This document shows positions 8,519 to 16,920 of a DNA stretch of 64,000 bases, piece after piece; the first letter of the stretch is position 1; every line of letters begins with the position of its first letter. Origin of the DNA: Candidatus Wolfebacteria bacterium GW2011_GWE2_44_13 (GTDB lineage Bacteria; Patescibacteria; Paceibacteria; UBA6257; UBA9933). Under the pieces are notes generated by a model. It made no database searches and was not told the origin of the DNA. It saw only the letters and a list, made by a program, of their open reading frames with translations. The translations under genes were made by a program, and so were the position numbers. Location of the stretch: NCBI GenBank assembly GCA_001000675.1, contig LCHW01000003.1, positions 68,485 to 132,484 of the forward strand. The letters run 5' to 3'.

Positions 8519-8544
8519 TGGATTCCCTCCTTCGCGGGAATGAC
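8519..8544. repeat. REP-like palindrome, copy 1
   Basis: TGGATTCCCTCCTTCGCGGG followed by AATGAC. It belongs to the dispersed family with consensus TGGATTCCCGCCTTCGCGGG plus AATGACA. Confidence 0.85.
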
Positions 8545-8635
8545 GCTTCGAGAGCAAATTCCTCGACACCCGGCGCATTGCACGCTCGTGTACTCGTTAG
8601 CAATGCCGAGGGTCAAGCTCGGAATGACAGAAAAT

Positions 8636-9898
8636 TTAAAACGTTAATAATTTTTCAAACCGCTCCTTATCTTTAAAAGGGCCAATGATTGCAAGGTTAA
8701 GGCCCTCGTTCTTCACAATGTCTTTTGCGACTGCCTGTATCTGTTCTGCGGTTACTTCTTGCGTTTTTTGTATCAACTCCTCAGGGCTCATCATCTTATG
8801 CTCTAACACCTCCTGAGAGCCATAGAAACCAGCCCATTGATTTGATGTTTCGAGGCCTAATACTAATCCGCCAATTAAGTGCTCTTTTGCTCGTTCTAAT
8901 TCTTCGGCACTTACCGGCTCTTCAGCCATGCGCTTTAATTCGCCGATAATTGCGGTGATTACATCGTCTATTTTTTTATGATCGATGCCTGCGGATATAT
9001 CTAAATAGCCATGATCGGTTGAAAGGTCTGCTCCCGAACCAATGTAATATGCAGCGCCCATTTCCTCCCGAACCTTTTGGAACAGCCGCGAGCTCATACC
9101 GCCGCCGAGAATATCGGTAAGCAATTCTATTGCATATTTTCGCTCGTCGAATAAATCAAACGCGCGCACCCCCATAACCAAGTGCGTCTGGTCTGTTTCT
9201 TTTGTTGTTAATACAACGCGCGGCTTGTCTTGCGATTCCAACGTCTTCTCTTTTGTTCCTTTTGTTCCTGTCGTGATATCTGCAAAATATTTTTTTACAC
9301 CTTCAATTACTTCCTGCTCATCGAATGCTCCGGCAACAACAACAATCGTTGCATCGGCAACATAGTGCGCTTTGTGATACGCAACAAAATCGTCTCGTTT
9401 AATGGCACTTACCACATCTTTGCGCCCTGCGATTGGCCAACCTGCTGGCTGATCCCCATACAATAATTCTACAAAAACATCCTGCACTTTGCGCATCGGC
9501 AAGTCCTCCATCATATTAATCTCCTCAATAATAACACCCTTCTCTTTATCTATTTCTGTTGCGTCGAATTTTTGATTGAGATAAATATCCGAAACCACGT
9601 CTAAAATTAGCTCAAAATGTTTTGGCCGTGCCTTTGCATAATACCCTGTATATTCTTGACTCGTGAATGCATTGTATGAAGCGCCAATACCATCAAGCTC
9701 ACTCGCAATGGAAAAAGCCGTTGGACGCTTCGCTGTACCCTTGAAGCACATATGTTCCAAAAAATGCGAAATACCATTCATTTCTTTCGTTTCATATTTT
9801 GAGCCCGTTTCGACAAGCACCAATACGGTCGTTGCCAAACTCGCCTCTTGGGGCGCTAAAATAAGTCGTAATCCATTGTCCAATGTCAGTTTCTTCAT
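8636..9898 (-). CDS. M16 family zinc metallopeptidase
   Basis: From the ATG at 9898 the protein is 420 residues. It has the inverted zinc motif HFLEH (HxxEH) near residue 50, with a distal glutamate in the GVIIEEINM segment, and an M16C-like C-terminal half (SSRLFQKVREEMGAAYYI). Such enzymes degrade short peptides or processing intermediates. The frame upstream of 9898 lacks family similarity. A TATAAT at 9908–9913 lies 9 nt before this ATG, supporting the start and a nearly leaderless message. Confidence 0.93.
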   Translation of the reverse strand: MKKLTLDNGLRLILAPQEASLATTVLVLVETGSKYETKEMNGISHFLEHMCFKGTAKRPTAFSIASELDGIGASYNAFTSQEYTGYYAKARPKHFELILDVVSDIYLNQKFDATEIDKEKGVIIEEINMMEDLPMRKVQDVFVELLYGDQPAGWPIAGRKDVVSAIKRDDFVAYHKAHYVADATIVVVAGAFDEQEVIEGVKKYFADITTGTKGTKEKTLESQDKPRVVLTTKETDQTHLVMGVRAFDLFDERKYAIELLTDILGGGMSSRLFQKVREEMGAAYYIGSGADLSTDHGYLDISAGIDHKKIDDVITAIIGELKRMAEEPVSAEELERAKEHLIGGLVLGLETSNQWAGFYGSQEVLEHKMMSPEELIQKTQEVTAEQIQAVAKDIVKNEGLNLAIIGPFKDKERFEKLLTF

Positions 9899-9939
9899 AT
9901 TCCATTCATTATACACACTCCGGTCAATGAGGGAAATAA

Positions 9940-10074
9940 ACCCCCGCACTAATTGTAAATATGTTTGCCCTCGAAGCCGTCACTAGGACTCTCGGTAATA
10001 ATTCCCTTTATGCTTCGCTGAATATATCCACTACGGCAACTTATTGCTTCGCAATCTACAATTAGTGCGGGGGT
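9940..10074. repeat. 135-bp element bounded by 18-bp perfect inverted repeats
   Basis: ACCCCCGCACTAATTGTA (9940–9957) and its exact complement (10057–10074) flank about 99 nt. Inside are GCCGT/ACGGC and ATTGC/GCAAT pairings. It sits between the sigma terminator and the M16 promoter and contains no credible gene. It may be a MITE-like element or a structured RNA. Confidence 0.75.
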
Positions 10075-10099
10075 AAAAAAAGCGCACCATATGGTGCGC
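10074..10099 (-). terminator. Terminator of sigma gene 10107–11327
   Basis: Perfect palindrome GCGCACCATATGGTGCGC (10082–10099) followed by TTTTTTT on the minus strand. Confidence 0.9.
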
Positions 10100-10106
10100 C
10101 CTTGCC

Positions 10107-11327
10107 TTATCTATTTTCTTCTCGCTTCCGAGGACGCTTACGCTTCTCCTTTTTTAGTCCTCTCATTTTTCTTAATGCGGCTACTTCAATTTGACGAATG
10201 CGTTCTCGTGTTACCCCGAGCGAGATGCCTATCTCATCAAGCGTTTCGGTTTCTCGGCCTTCAAGCCCGAATCGCCGCTGGATAACCATCAACTCCGTTT
10301 TCGACAACCGCGCAAGTGCAGGCATGAGTATTTTTTCTTTCATTTCCTGCCTGTAAACATTATCCTCGGGAGAAGGACGCGTGTCGGCAATCGTATCCCC
10401 CAGCGTTCCCTCTTCCCCCTCAAAGATTTCTTGATCGAGGGAATGTGTATTCAGCCTCACCTCTAATTGCTCCGCTGCGCGAAGACGCCCCCTGAGAGAT
10501 GCTTCCACCTCCTGCTTGCTAATGCCTGCTTGCGTGTTATTGAAAAGGTTCGCCCGAAGTGCTTCTTCTACGAGCTCCTCAAAGCATGGCATTCTTCCTA
10601 GCTGAGCAGCCATCTGCGCAATCATGCTTCTTCGTCGATTAAGGAATTCTTCCATGTGCACAGGGACGCGAATGCTTCGCACTTTATCCATAAGTGCGCG
10701 TTCGATTGCTTGCCGTATCCACCACGTTGCATACGTAGAAACCCGGCAACCGGCTTCCGACTTAAACCTATCGATTGCCTTAATCAAACCAATATTCCCC
10801 TCTTCGATTAAATCATCGATGAGCATTCCTCGGCTCCTGTATCGCTTTGTTATTTTTACAACTAAGCGAAGATTGCATGCGATAAGAGTGTCACGGCTTT
10901 TCTCGCATCCTGCTTCTTTTTTAAGGACCAAGCTTCTTTCCTCGTCTGCTGATAATAACACGCGCTTGTTCACATCCTTCATGTACGCGTCGATAGCGGA
11001 AACCGACGATTCGATTATTTCCTCTTTTTCAATAAGGAATCCTCCAAAGCCGATCTCACCCTCGTCCTCATTTTCACCTTCATCGTCGCCTTCTTCGTCT
11101 TCTAGCTCTTCTTCTTCTGACCAGTCATCGAGCTCAACCTCTGCAAGTTCTTCCCCCGAAGGCTCCCTTTCGTCACTCACAACTGAGCTCGACTTTTTTT
11201 GTTCATCGAGCACACCATTTTTTACAGGCTCTGGTGCGGGTGGTTTTTGCGCAATCTCTAATTCACTGAAGCATACCATCCAGTCCGTATCATCAAGGAC
11301 CAGCATTCCGCTTTTATGACCTTTCAT
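10107..11327 (-). CDS. rpoD: RNA polymerase sigma-70 family factor (RpoD-like)
   Basis: A 406-residue sigma factor. Residues 60–92 are an acidic Asp/Glu tract. Region 1.2 follows (AIDAYMKDVN), then region 2 (about 143–212) with NLRLVVKIT, EEGNIGLIKAIDRF and STYATWWIRQAI for −10 recognition and melting. Region 3 comes next, and region 4 (about 335–390) has the DEIGISLGVTRERIRQIE helix-turn-helix for −35 contact. It directs core RNA polymerase to promoters. The ATG at 11327 was preferred over GTG at 11333 because an AAAGGGGA Shine-Dalgarno lies 7 nt before it. It is a single-gene unit beside a second sigma gene with a matching promoter. Whether it is the primary sigma cannot be proven here. Confidence 0.9.
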   Translation of the reverse strand: MKGHKSGMLVLDDTDWMVCFSELEIAQKPPAPEPVKNGVLDEQKKSSSVVSDEREPSGEELAEVELDDWSEEEELEDEEGDDEGENEDEGEIGFGGFLIEKEEIIESSVSAIDAYMKDVNKRVLLSADEERSLVLKKEAGCEKSRDTLIACNLRLVVKITKRYRSRGMLIDDLIEEGNIGLIKAIDRFKSEAGCRVSTYATWWIRQAIERALMDKVRSIRVPVHMEEFLNRRRSMIAQMAAQLGRMPCFEELVEEALRANLFNNTQAGISKQEVEASLRGRLRAAEQLEVRLNTHSLDQEIFEGEEGTLGDTIADTRPSPEDNVYRQEMKEKILMPALARLSKTELMVIQRRFGLEGRETETLDEIGISLGVTRERIRQIEVAALRKMRGLKKEKRKRPRKREENR

Positions 11328-11374
11328 AGCCACTCCCCTTTCGCATTAAATAGATTTTAAATGCTGCTAGTCCC

Positions 11375-11403
11375 ATACAATCACGTAGCTCTTACTCTGT
11401 CAA
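11375..11403 (-). promoter_or_regulatory. Promoter of the RpoD-like gene
   Basis: TTGACA (11398–11403), 17-nt spacer, then TTGTATGG (−10 position 11375–11380). The same arrangement and the same TTGTATGG occur before the second sigma gene. Confidence 0.6.
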
Positions 11404-11415
11404 CTTTAAGGTAAC

Positions 11416-11443
11416 AAAAAAAAGAGCGCACCTGGGTGCGCTC
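11416..11443 (-). terminator. Terminator of the second sigma gene
   Basis: GAGCGCAC/GTGCGCTC stem (11424–11443) followed by TTTTTTTT on the minus strand. Confidence 0.9.
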
Positions 11444-11447
11444 GTTG

Positions 11448-12632
11448 CTATTCTACCTCTCTCCCTTTATTAGGGTTGATAATTTCTACCTCACCCTCCC
11501 CATTTAAAACAATCCGCTTCTTCAATATTCTCAACACCTTGTTTTGGATTTGACGAACCCGCTCTCGAGTAAGGCCGCCGAGAGCTTGCCCAATATCATC
11601 AAGCGTCCACTCGCCATACACAACGCCGTACATTGCTTGTATTACGAATCGCTGTTGAGGGGGTAACTCGCTCGTTGCCTTTTTCCGTATCCATCCCCCT
11701 CGATTCGCCGCCGATTCAAGCACTGCTGCCGGTGCATGCAATAATCGCAGCGCTTCCAACTCCAGTATTTGCACTTCTTCGTGCGTTACTTTCATAAGTT
11801 GCGCAATCGTTTCAGTTGGCAATGGATCGTCATTCAATCCAAACCGCAACACGATTACCCATCTATCCCTCAGTTTAAATGAGTTAATCGTCCCCAAGAT
11901 TTTTTCGCGCAAGTCGTCATCGCCAAGTGTTTCGTCTTGCAATGGTCTTTCATCAGGGATGGGCATCTCCGTGTCATCGCCATCTTTGTCCAGGCCAAAT
12001 GTATCAATCGAAACAGATGGCATTACGCGATATTGCAAATATTTTCTTTGAGCACTCGAGAGGCCTGCTTCCTTGCAAATTTCCTCCTCGGTGCTTCCCA
12101 CCTTTTTTTGATGTATGAGACGCAACGATGCGGTGCGATATTTACCCAGAACTTCGTGTGCATGCGCCGTCATTCTCACTACATCCCTTTTATTTATGAT
12201 AAAACGCTCTATATACTGTTCTATCCAGTGCGCCGCGTACGTCAATAACGTACACCCAAATGTTGGATTGTACTTCATGATCCCCTTTCGCAATCCAAGG
12301 GACCCCTCACTAAATGCATCAAGAAAAGGGACGCCATATCGATTAGCGTACCGCCAAGCGATTTTTACAACAAATCGCAAGTTAGTTTCAATAAGCTTAT
12401 TAAGAATCCGCTCATCTCCCGTTTTTTCGTATTGCGCCAGAAGTCTTTCCTGTACTGCTCGCTCTAAAATCGGAAATTTACCGATATCACGCATAAGCAA
12501 TGCGTTGAGGCTAATTTCTTGCTTCCACCCCTTCTTGCCATATACGGCCTGCCCCATATCATCTTCATCCCCTCCTGCTGGGTGTTGCGTGTACGTAACT
12601 ACTACATCCTGACTTCCATCATCTTCGTACAT
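11448..12632 (-). CDS. Sigma-70-like factor with two tandem region-4 domains
   Basis: This 394-residue protein has a recognisable region 2 (about 76–145: NLRFVVKIAWRYANRYG, LTYAAHWIEQYIERF) and a region 3. Two consecutive region-4-type helix-turn-helix domains follow. The first (about 243–300) contains RDRWVIVLRFGL and TETIAQLMKVTHEEVQILELEAL. The second (about 315–374) contains PPQQRFVIQAMYG and LDDIGQALGGLTRERVRQIQ. The second keeps the canonical RERVRQI recognition helix; the first is diverged. Ordinary sigma factors have one region 4. The gene has a strong Shine-Dalgarno, its own TTGACA promoter and a terminator. It may be an alternative sigma recognising unusual promoters, but specificity is unknown. 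Confidence 0.85.
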   Translation of the reverse strand: MYEDDGSQDVVVTYTQHPAGGDEDDMGQAVYGKKGWKQEISLNALLMRDIGKFPILERAVQERLLAQYEKTGDERILNKLIETNLRFVVKIAWRYANRYGVPFLDAFSEGSLGLRKGIMKYNPTFGCTLLTYAAHWIEQYIERFIINKRDVVRMTAHAHEVLGKYRTASLRLIHQKKVGSTEEEICKEAGLSSAQRKYLQYRVMPSVSIDTFGLDKDGDDTEMPIPDERPLQDETLGDDDLREKILGTINSFKLRDRWVIVLRFGLNDDPLPTETIAQLMKVTHEEVQILELEALRLLHAPAAVLESAANRGGWIRKKATSELPPQQRFVIQAMYGVVYGEWTLDDIGQALGGLTRERVRQIQNKVLRILKKRIVLNGEGEVEIINPNKGREVE

Positions 12633-12679
12633 CGCTAATCCCCTTTCAAGGTAGGTTAATTTTCAATATTACTGACTCC

Positions 12680-12708
12680 ATACAACCACTTGGCTTGCAT
12701 TATGTCAA
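12680..12708 (-). promoter_or_regulatory. Promoter of the dual-region-4 sigma gene
   Basis: TTGACA (12703–12708), 17-nt spacer, TTGTATGG (12680–12685 for the −10 hexamer). It nearly duplicates the neighbouring sigma promoter. Confidence 0.6.
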
Positions 12709-12735
12709 ATATTTTTCTTCTCCCTCGGGTATTAC

Positions 12736-12766
12736 AAAAAGGCACCGCGTAATGCGATGCCTTTTT
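12736..12766 (-). terminator. Terminator after tRNA-Pro
   Basis: AAAAAGGCA/TGCCTTTTT arms with additional CGC pairing inside, 10 nt beyond the tRNA 3' end on the minus strand. Confidence 0.75.
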
Positions 12767-12775
12767 GTTTATATG

Positions 12776-12846
12776 TCGGGGTGCCGAGAATCGAACTCGG
12801 ATCTTACACTCCCGAAGCGCATATACTACCATTATACTACACCCCG
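12776..12846 (-). tRNA. tRNA-Pro(CGG)
   Basis: Acceptor CGGGGTG/CACCCCG with discriminator A. The anticodon arm TGCGC/GTGTA encloses loop TTCGGGA, giving anticodon CGG (proline CCG codon). The T-loop is TTCGATT. CCA is not encoded. Confidence 0.9.
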
Positions 12847-12917
12847 CTAGAAACTTTAGCGCTTCAGAACAAATCTTCTGTATTATTGTCTAAATTTTAT
12901 TTTTATACAAGTACGCT

Positions 12918-14390
12918 TCACACATGAAACTGCTTCTTCATTTCATGTTCAATACCCTCTTCAAATTCGTCTTTTGTTTCTTTCGCCTTTTTGACCATCG
13001 CGTCTAATTCAGATTCACTTAATTCATTTAATTCGGTCACGCGGCGCTTTAATAGCACCTGCTCATTCTTAAATGGATCTTCGATTACTTCCTCAAGCAA
13101 CACAGCGAGAATCTTCCCTATCTTCGGCCCTGGCTTAATAGTAAGCAATTCCATAATTTCCTCACCATTAATCTTAATCATCTTCGGCGATATTGGGTCG
13201 CGCTTTACCTTTTCTATCATAAACAACAGATGGCGCAATTTATACGGCACTGCTTTCGGCACACCCGAACCGATGCGATCTGCTTCGCGCACCTTAATAA
13301 GATCATCAATTGACTCAGGACCAACCCGCGCCAAAAATCGGCGCACACCTGCTGGACTTACTTCTCCTACGTTGTAGTAGAACATGTGGTACCGAATGAG
13401 ATGGATAATATTTTCCGCGATATGTTTTGGAAAATGTAATCGATCGAGCATGCGCGTCGCAATACGTGCCCCAACTAATTCATGATTATAGAACGTCGAG
13501 TGCTTCCCGTCCCCTGCTTTTGTTTTTGGCTTTCCTACGTCATGCAACAATGCAGCGAGTCGTATCTCGAGTTCGTATCCTTGTTTTACCGCATACTCAA
13601 GCGATTTTAAATTATGCTCCCATACTGAATAAATGTGGTGCTCGTTTTGCCCCACACCAATACCATCGCGCAACTCAGGCATAACAAAACGTAGCAGACC
13701 TGTTCGTTCTAATTCTTCTATTCCCTCCACCGCTTTTTTTGTTGCTATGATTTTAATAAACTCATCGCGAACACGTTCTTTTGCAATCATCTCTAGTAAC
13801 CCCGCGCTCTGTTGCAACGCTTTCTCGGTATACTCTTCAATAACAAAGCCAAACTCAGCAGAAAATCGCACACCGCGCATAAGACGCAGCGCATCTTCTT
13901 CAAATCGCTTTAGTGGATCCCCTACTGTTCGGATGACTCCATTCTCTAAATCTTCCCTGCCTCCATAGGGATCAATTACTTCGTTTGTATCGATATCATA
14001 CGCCATCGCATTGATCGTAAAATCACGACGTGATAAGTCGTCTTCAACTTTGTCGGCGAAGCGCACTTCATCAGGATGTCGCTTGTCGGAATATTTTCCC
14101 TCGATGCGAAATGTTGTCACTTCGACAATTTTGAGCTTCGGATCTTCGCTGTCTGTTTTAATGGCGACCGTGCCAAAATTATTCTCATATACGCTTTCTG
14201 GAAATAACTCTTGAATCTTCTCTGGACGAGCAGCTGTGGTAATATCCCAATCTTTTGGTTCAACACCGACAATCATGTCCCGTACGCACCCTCCTACTAA
14301 ATAGGCCTCAAATCCGGCTAATTTTAATAAAGCGCAGATGGCTCGCGCTTCTTTTGGTATTTCAAATTGTTTCTGTTCCTTTTTACGCAT
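12918..14390 (-). CDS. cca: CCA-adding tRNA nucleotidyltransferase with HD domain
   Basis: The 490 residues carry the class II nucleotidyltransferase head domain: YLVGGCVRDMI, with the catalytic DWD triad in PKDWDITT, then RRDFTINAMAYD, EDALRLMRGVRFSAEFGF and the tRNA-binding neck/body. A central HD phosphohydrolase domain follows (RLAALLHDVGKPKT). It adds or repairs the 3' CCA of tRNAs, which is needed here because several tRNA genes in the window lack encoded CCA. The arrangement resembles bacterial CCA enzymes with HD domains. The gene is followed downstream by tRNA-Pro and flanked upstream by divergent tRNA genes. Confidence 0.95.
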   Translation of the reverse strand: MRKKEQKQFEIPKEARAICALLKLAGFEAYLVGGCVRDMIVGVEPKDWDITTAARPEKIQELFPESVYENNFGTVAIKTDSEDPKLKIVEVTTFRIEGKYSDKRHPDEVRFADKVEDDLSRRDFTINAMAYDIDTNEVIDPYGGREDLENGVIRTVGDPLKRFEEDALRLMRGVRFSAEFGFVIEEYTEKALQQSAGLLEMIAKERVRDEFIKIIATKKAVEGIEELERTGLLRFVMPELRDGIGVGQNEHHIYSVWEHNLKSLEYAVKQGYELEIRLAALLHDVGKPKTKAGDGKHSTFYNHELVGARIATRMLDRLHFPKHIAENIIHLIRYHMFYYNVGEVSPAGVRRFLARVGPESIDDLIKVREADRIGSGVPKAVPYKLRHLLFMIEKVKRDPISPKMIKINGEEIMELLTIKPGPKIGKILAVLLEEVIEDPFKNEQVLLKRRVTELNELSESELDAMVKKAKETKDEFEEGIEHEMKKQFHV

Positions 14391-14455
14391 TCTTGCTTGA
14401 CGAATCTTGTCTTTTGTTGATTTCCATTATACACTATACAAGTTAAAAACATAAA

Positions 14456-14532
14456 GCACCCGTAGCTCAATTGGATAGAGTAGCTGCCTTCGAAGCAGTT
14501 GGTTGGGGGTTCGAGTCCCTCCGGGTGCACCA
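14456..14532 (+). tRNA. tRNA-Arg(TCG)
   Basis: Acceptor GCACCCG/CGGGTGC with encoded CCA. Anticodon arm GCTGC/GCAGT with loop CTTCGAA gives TCG (arginine CGA). First of three plus-strand tRNAs and divergent from cca. Confidence 0.95.
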
Positions 14533-14590
14533 AGTTATATTGACGACCTCTTTTTGTTTGTACTATACTAACTTGGTATCTATTTTATAC

Positions 14591-14664
14591 GCCCCTGTAG
14601 CTCAGCCCGGTAGAGCACCTGCCTTTTAAGCAGTGTGTCGATGGTTCAAATCCATCCGGGGGCA
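14591..14664 (+). tRNA. tRNA-Lys(TTT)
   Basis: Acceptor GCCCCTG/CGGGGGC with discriminator A. Anticodon loop CTTTTAA gives TTT (lysine AAA/AAG). T-loop TTCAAAT. CCA is not encoded. Confidence 0.95.
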
Positions 14665-14683
14665 CATAGTCAATTCATATTAA

Positions 14684-14712
14684 TTGACTAACAATAACAG
14701 TTTCTCTATGAT
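14684..14712 (+). promoter_or_regulatory. Promoter of tRNA-Lys(CTT)
   Basis: TTGACT (14684–14689), 17-nt spacer, TATGAT (14707–14712), about 15 nt before the mature tRNA 5' end. Confidence 0.6.
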
Positions 14713-14726
14713 GAGGACGTTATAAT

Positions 14727-14802
14727 GCATCTCTAGCTCAATTGGTAGAGCAGGGGCCTCTTAAGCCCAAGGTTCCGGGTTCGATTCCCGGGGGATGCAC
14801 CA
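14727..14802 (+). tRNA. tRNA-Lys(CTT), likely integration target
   Basis: Acceptor GCATCTC/GGGATGC with encoded CCA. Anticodon loop CTCTTAA gives CTT (lysine AAG). The opposite strand of this tRNA encodes the C-terminus and stop codon of the serine recombinase gene, so the tRNA 3' region is the probable attachment site of the island to its right. Confidence 0.95.
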
Positions 14803-16465
14803 CATGGGTTTCCGCATTGTCGGAAGCCTTAGAAAGCTGGAAAATCCAAGTCAATTTGGGTGTTCCATTACATATTTCTTCATACGTTGGAGTTTCTTCA
14901 AACACAAGCCCGAATAAGGCCTGTTGTTGCATGATATTCGTTGTGTTTAACAGCATTTCCGCGGGGTGTTCCATTATTTTTTTCGCGTCCCTAATAAAGT
15001 CGTCGATATCCCGCTCGGTGATCTCCATCTTGTTCCGTTCGGTTTGAGCACTTCTCATTCGTCGATCAATTGCTTCTATTTCTTTTTCTATCACTTGCCT
15101 GACCACGTCACTACCGGTGGCAATAAATGCCTTCACGGCTTGTGCCTTTTCTGCTTCGAGCTCGGACACATTAAGGCTGACTTCTGACGCAACCTGCATA
15201 ATCTCCCCTTGTCTCTCTCGGTAGCGATCAAGCAATACAGTATGCAAGCTGTTTATGATTTCCGGCTGAAAGTGTAGGTCGTTAATAAACTTTTCGACAG
15301 ATGCGTCAAAAGTCTCTTTTTTTATTCCAATATATTTGTGATCTCGGGCGCAGTGGTATGTCGGAAATCCCGCCCCGCTTTTACCCTTCGGAGAACTACC
15401 CAAAAATGGCTTCTTACAAATTGGACATAAGATACTCTTGTATGGGAACAGTGGGTTATTCCGCATGCGTTTATAAACAACGAGATCCGGGTGGTAATCA
15501 TAGAGTGCCTCCAAAAAGTCCCCGTCTTTGCGGATAAATACTTTCCCCCTATTGGCAGCATTAAATGTCTCTATGGATACAAGCCCTTCATAAGCCGCCT
15601 TTACCGGCTTGTAATTCGTCCACTTCTCTACCAGAACCCCACAATAGATAGGCTTTCTTATGTGCTGTTGTAGTTTTTTAACATTTAAGACGCACTCTCC
15701 CGTTTGCCCAATTATTTCTTGATGGGTCGCCTTATCAAATTTGTTACGGAGCTTAGTTCTATACCCCATGGCATTTACCCTATCGACAATCTCAATATCC
15801 GTGTACTGTCCCAATGCCCTCATTTCAAGCATGGCTATATAATACTTCGCTCGTTCAGGATCTGCGACTTGAATAGTACGCTTCTTGCCTCCAACATAAA
15901 CCTTTTTATTAATATATCCATCTTGTGGAGCATTTGCCTTATACCCTTGTTGGGTTAGCCAAATTTCCTGTCCTATCATCCGTGTCAGGATTTTTGTAAC
16001 CTCATCTTTTGCCGTTGTAGCAAGGACCACTTCCGATACTTCGCTCGGGGAAGATTGGCTCCACTCATATCCGAATCCATAATTTTCAAGCGTATTATAA
16101 GATGGCTGAATAATTCCATTCGTATCAAACATCTCCACCCCTCGCTTCATGAGTTCTCGCTTTATAAGTCCGTAAGCATCGGCTCCTCCTCGAGTACACC
16201 TGTCAATCGCCTTAAATACATAGTACTGAACTTTGCCGGGATTTTTATCAATAAAAGCGAGTATCTCCTGAAAAACAGGCCGCTGCTTTTTCCTTCCCGA
16301 AAAGCTTTCAAGCCATGGATCGTGCATAAGCTTCCACCCTTTTGCAATCGTTATTCTTTCACAGTTTTTGCTTTGCTCGCCCAAACTCTCCCCTTCTTGT
16401 GCCTGTTTAGTAGAGCTCACACGGCAGTGTATAATACAACCTTTTTGTTGATTATCTTTATTCAT
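14738..16465 (-). CDS. Large serine recombinase (integrase)
   Basis: The 575-residue product begins with a resolvase-type catalytic domain: CRVSSTKQAQ with the nucleophilic serine, then SLGEQ, and arginines in KAIDRCTRGG. A recombinase DNA-binding domain follows. A zinc ribbon comes next (CPICKKPF, then CARDH around residues 362–390), and then a long coiled coil (about 415–490), all typical of large serine integrases. The last 20 or so residues (after DNAETH) are antisense translation of tRNA-Lys(CTT), so the frame was extended into the host tRNA by integration. It would catalyse integration and excision of the accessory island. A small gene 22 nt upstream may be its partner. Confidence 0.92.
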   Translation of the reverse strand: MNKDNQQKGCIIHCRVSSTKQAQEGESLGEQSKNCERITIAKGWKLMHDPWLESFSGRKKQRPVFQEILAFIDKNPGKVQYYVFKAIDRCTRGGADAYGLIKRELMKRGVEMFDTNGIIQPSYNTLENYGFGYEWSQSSPSEVSEVVLATTAKDEVTKILTRMIGQEIWLTQQGYKANAPQDGYINKKVYVGGKKRTIQVADPERAKYYIAMLEMRALGQYTDIEIVDRVNAMGYRTKLRNKFDKATHQEIIGQTGECVLNVKKLQQHIRKPIYCGVLVEKWTNYKPVKAAYEGLVSIETFNAANRGKVFIRKDGDFLEALYDYHPDLVVYKRMRNNPLFPYKSILCPICKKPFLGSSPKGKSGAGFPTYHCARDHKYIGIKKETFDASVEKFINDLHFQPEIINSLHTVLLDRYRERQGEIMQVASEVSLNVSELEAEKAQAVKAFIATGSDVVRQVIEKEIEAIDRRMRSAQTERNKMEITERDIDDFIRDAKKIMEHPAEMLLNTTNIMQQQALFGLVFEETPTYEEICNGTPKLTWIFQLSKASDNAETHVVHPPGIEPGTLGLRGPCSTN

Positions 16466-16487
16466 GCTTGTTTTTTAGATAATAATC

Positions 16488-16685
16488 TTATCCGCCCTCA
16501 TTCTCTCTATTATGCTGTAATTGTCCATTAAATCCAGCTTTTCTGGTATTGTTTCTTTCCAGCCACTGATCAAAAATTGCATCAGCCATTCGATATTCCC
16601 AATCATAAAGTTGCCTGACCTGTTCTTCGGTTAAGCGTTCTCCGTAAGCGCCCAATAGATTTTTAAAATCAGTGATTGAAATCAT
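16488..16685 (-). CDS. Small gene directly upstream of the recombinase
   Basis: A 65-residue, mostly polar and helical protein without cysteines or membrane segments; no family recognised. It lies 22 nt before the recombinase start and is probably co-transcribed. The position suggests a helper of integration or excision (for example a directionality factor), but nothing in the sequence proves this. Confidence 0.5.
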   Translation of the reverse strand: MISITDFKNLLGAYGERLTEEQVRQLYDWEYRMADAIFDQWLERNNTRKAGFNGQLQHNRENEGG

Positions 16686-16863
16686 ATTGTCGATTGATTG
16701 AAGACTTCGATTTATCTTTTTATCGCCGACCGCCTCACAATCCTTATCGTTCGCCTTAGCGCTTGGCTTATTAGCAAGGCGCGTATTCTATCTCTTTGTC
16801 TCTTTCCGCCCCACACGGGGCGATTTGTCCCCTATTTATGCCGTCCTTGGCGGCGTAGGAACC

Positions 16864-16920
16864 AAAAAAGCCCCCAAGACCAAACACAACTCTTGGGTTA
16901 TGTTCGATCTTGGAGGCTTT
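16864..16920 (-). terminator. Terminator of a probable small RNA
   Basis: On the minus strand AAAGCC–U–CCAAGA pairs with UCUUGG–G–GGCUUU (13 bp including one U·G wobble), followed by six T residues. The wobble forms only on the minus strand, which gives the orientation. Confidence 0.7.

Noticed and set aside
8505..8603. N-terminal extension of the epimerase
   Set aside because: It reads through a REP palindrome (the RRRES-type peptide) and has no family similarity.
10624..11319. 231-codon plus-strand frame over the sigma gene
   Set aside because: Ser-rich antisense shadow of the acidic sigma region; no ribosome site and no family match.
14300..14820. CRISPR-like spacing of tRNA genes and repeats
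   Set aside because: The repeated elements are three different tRNAs; no direct-repeat array occurs anywhere in the window.
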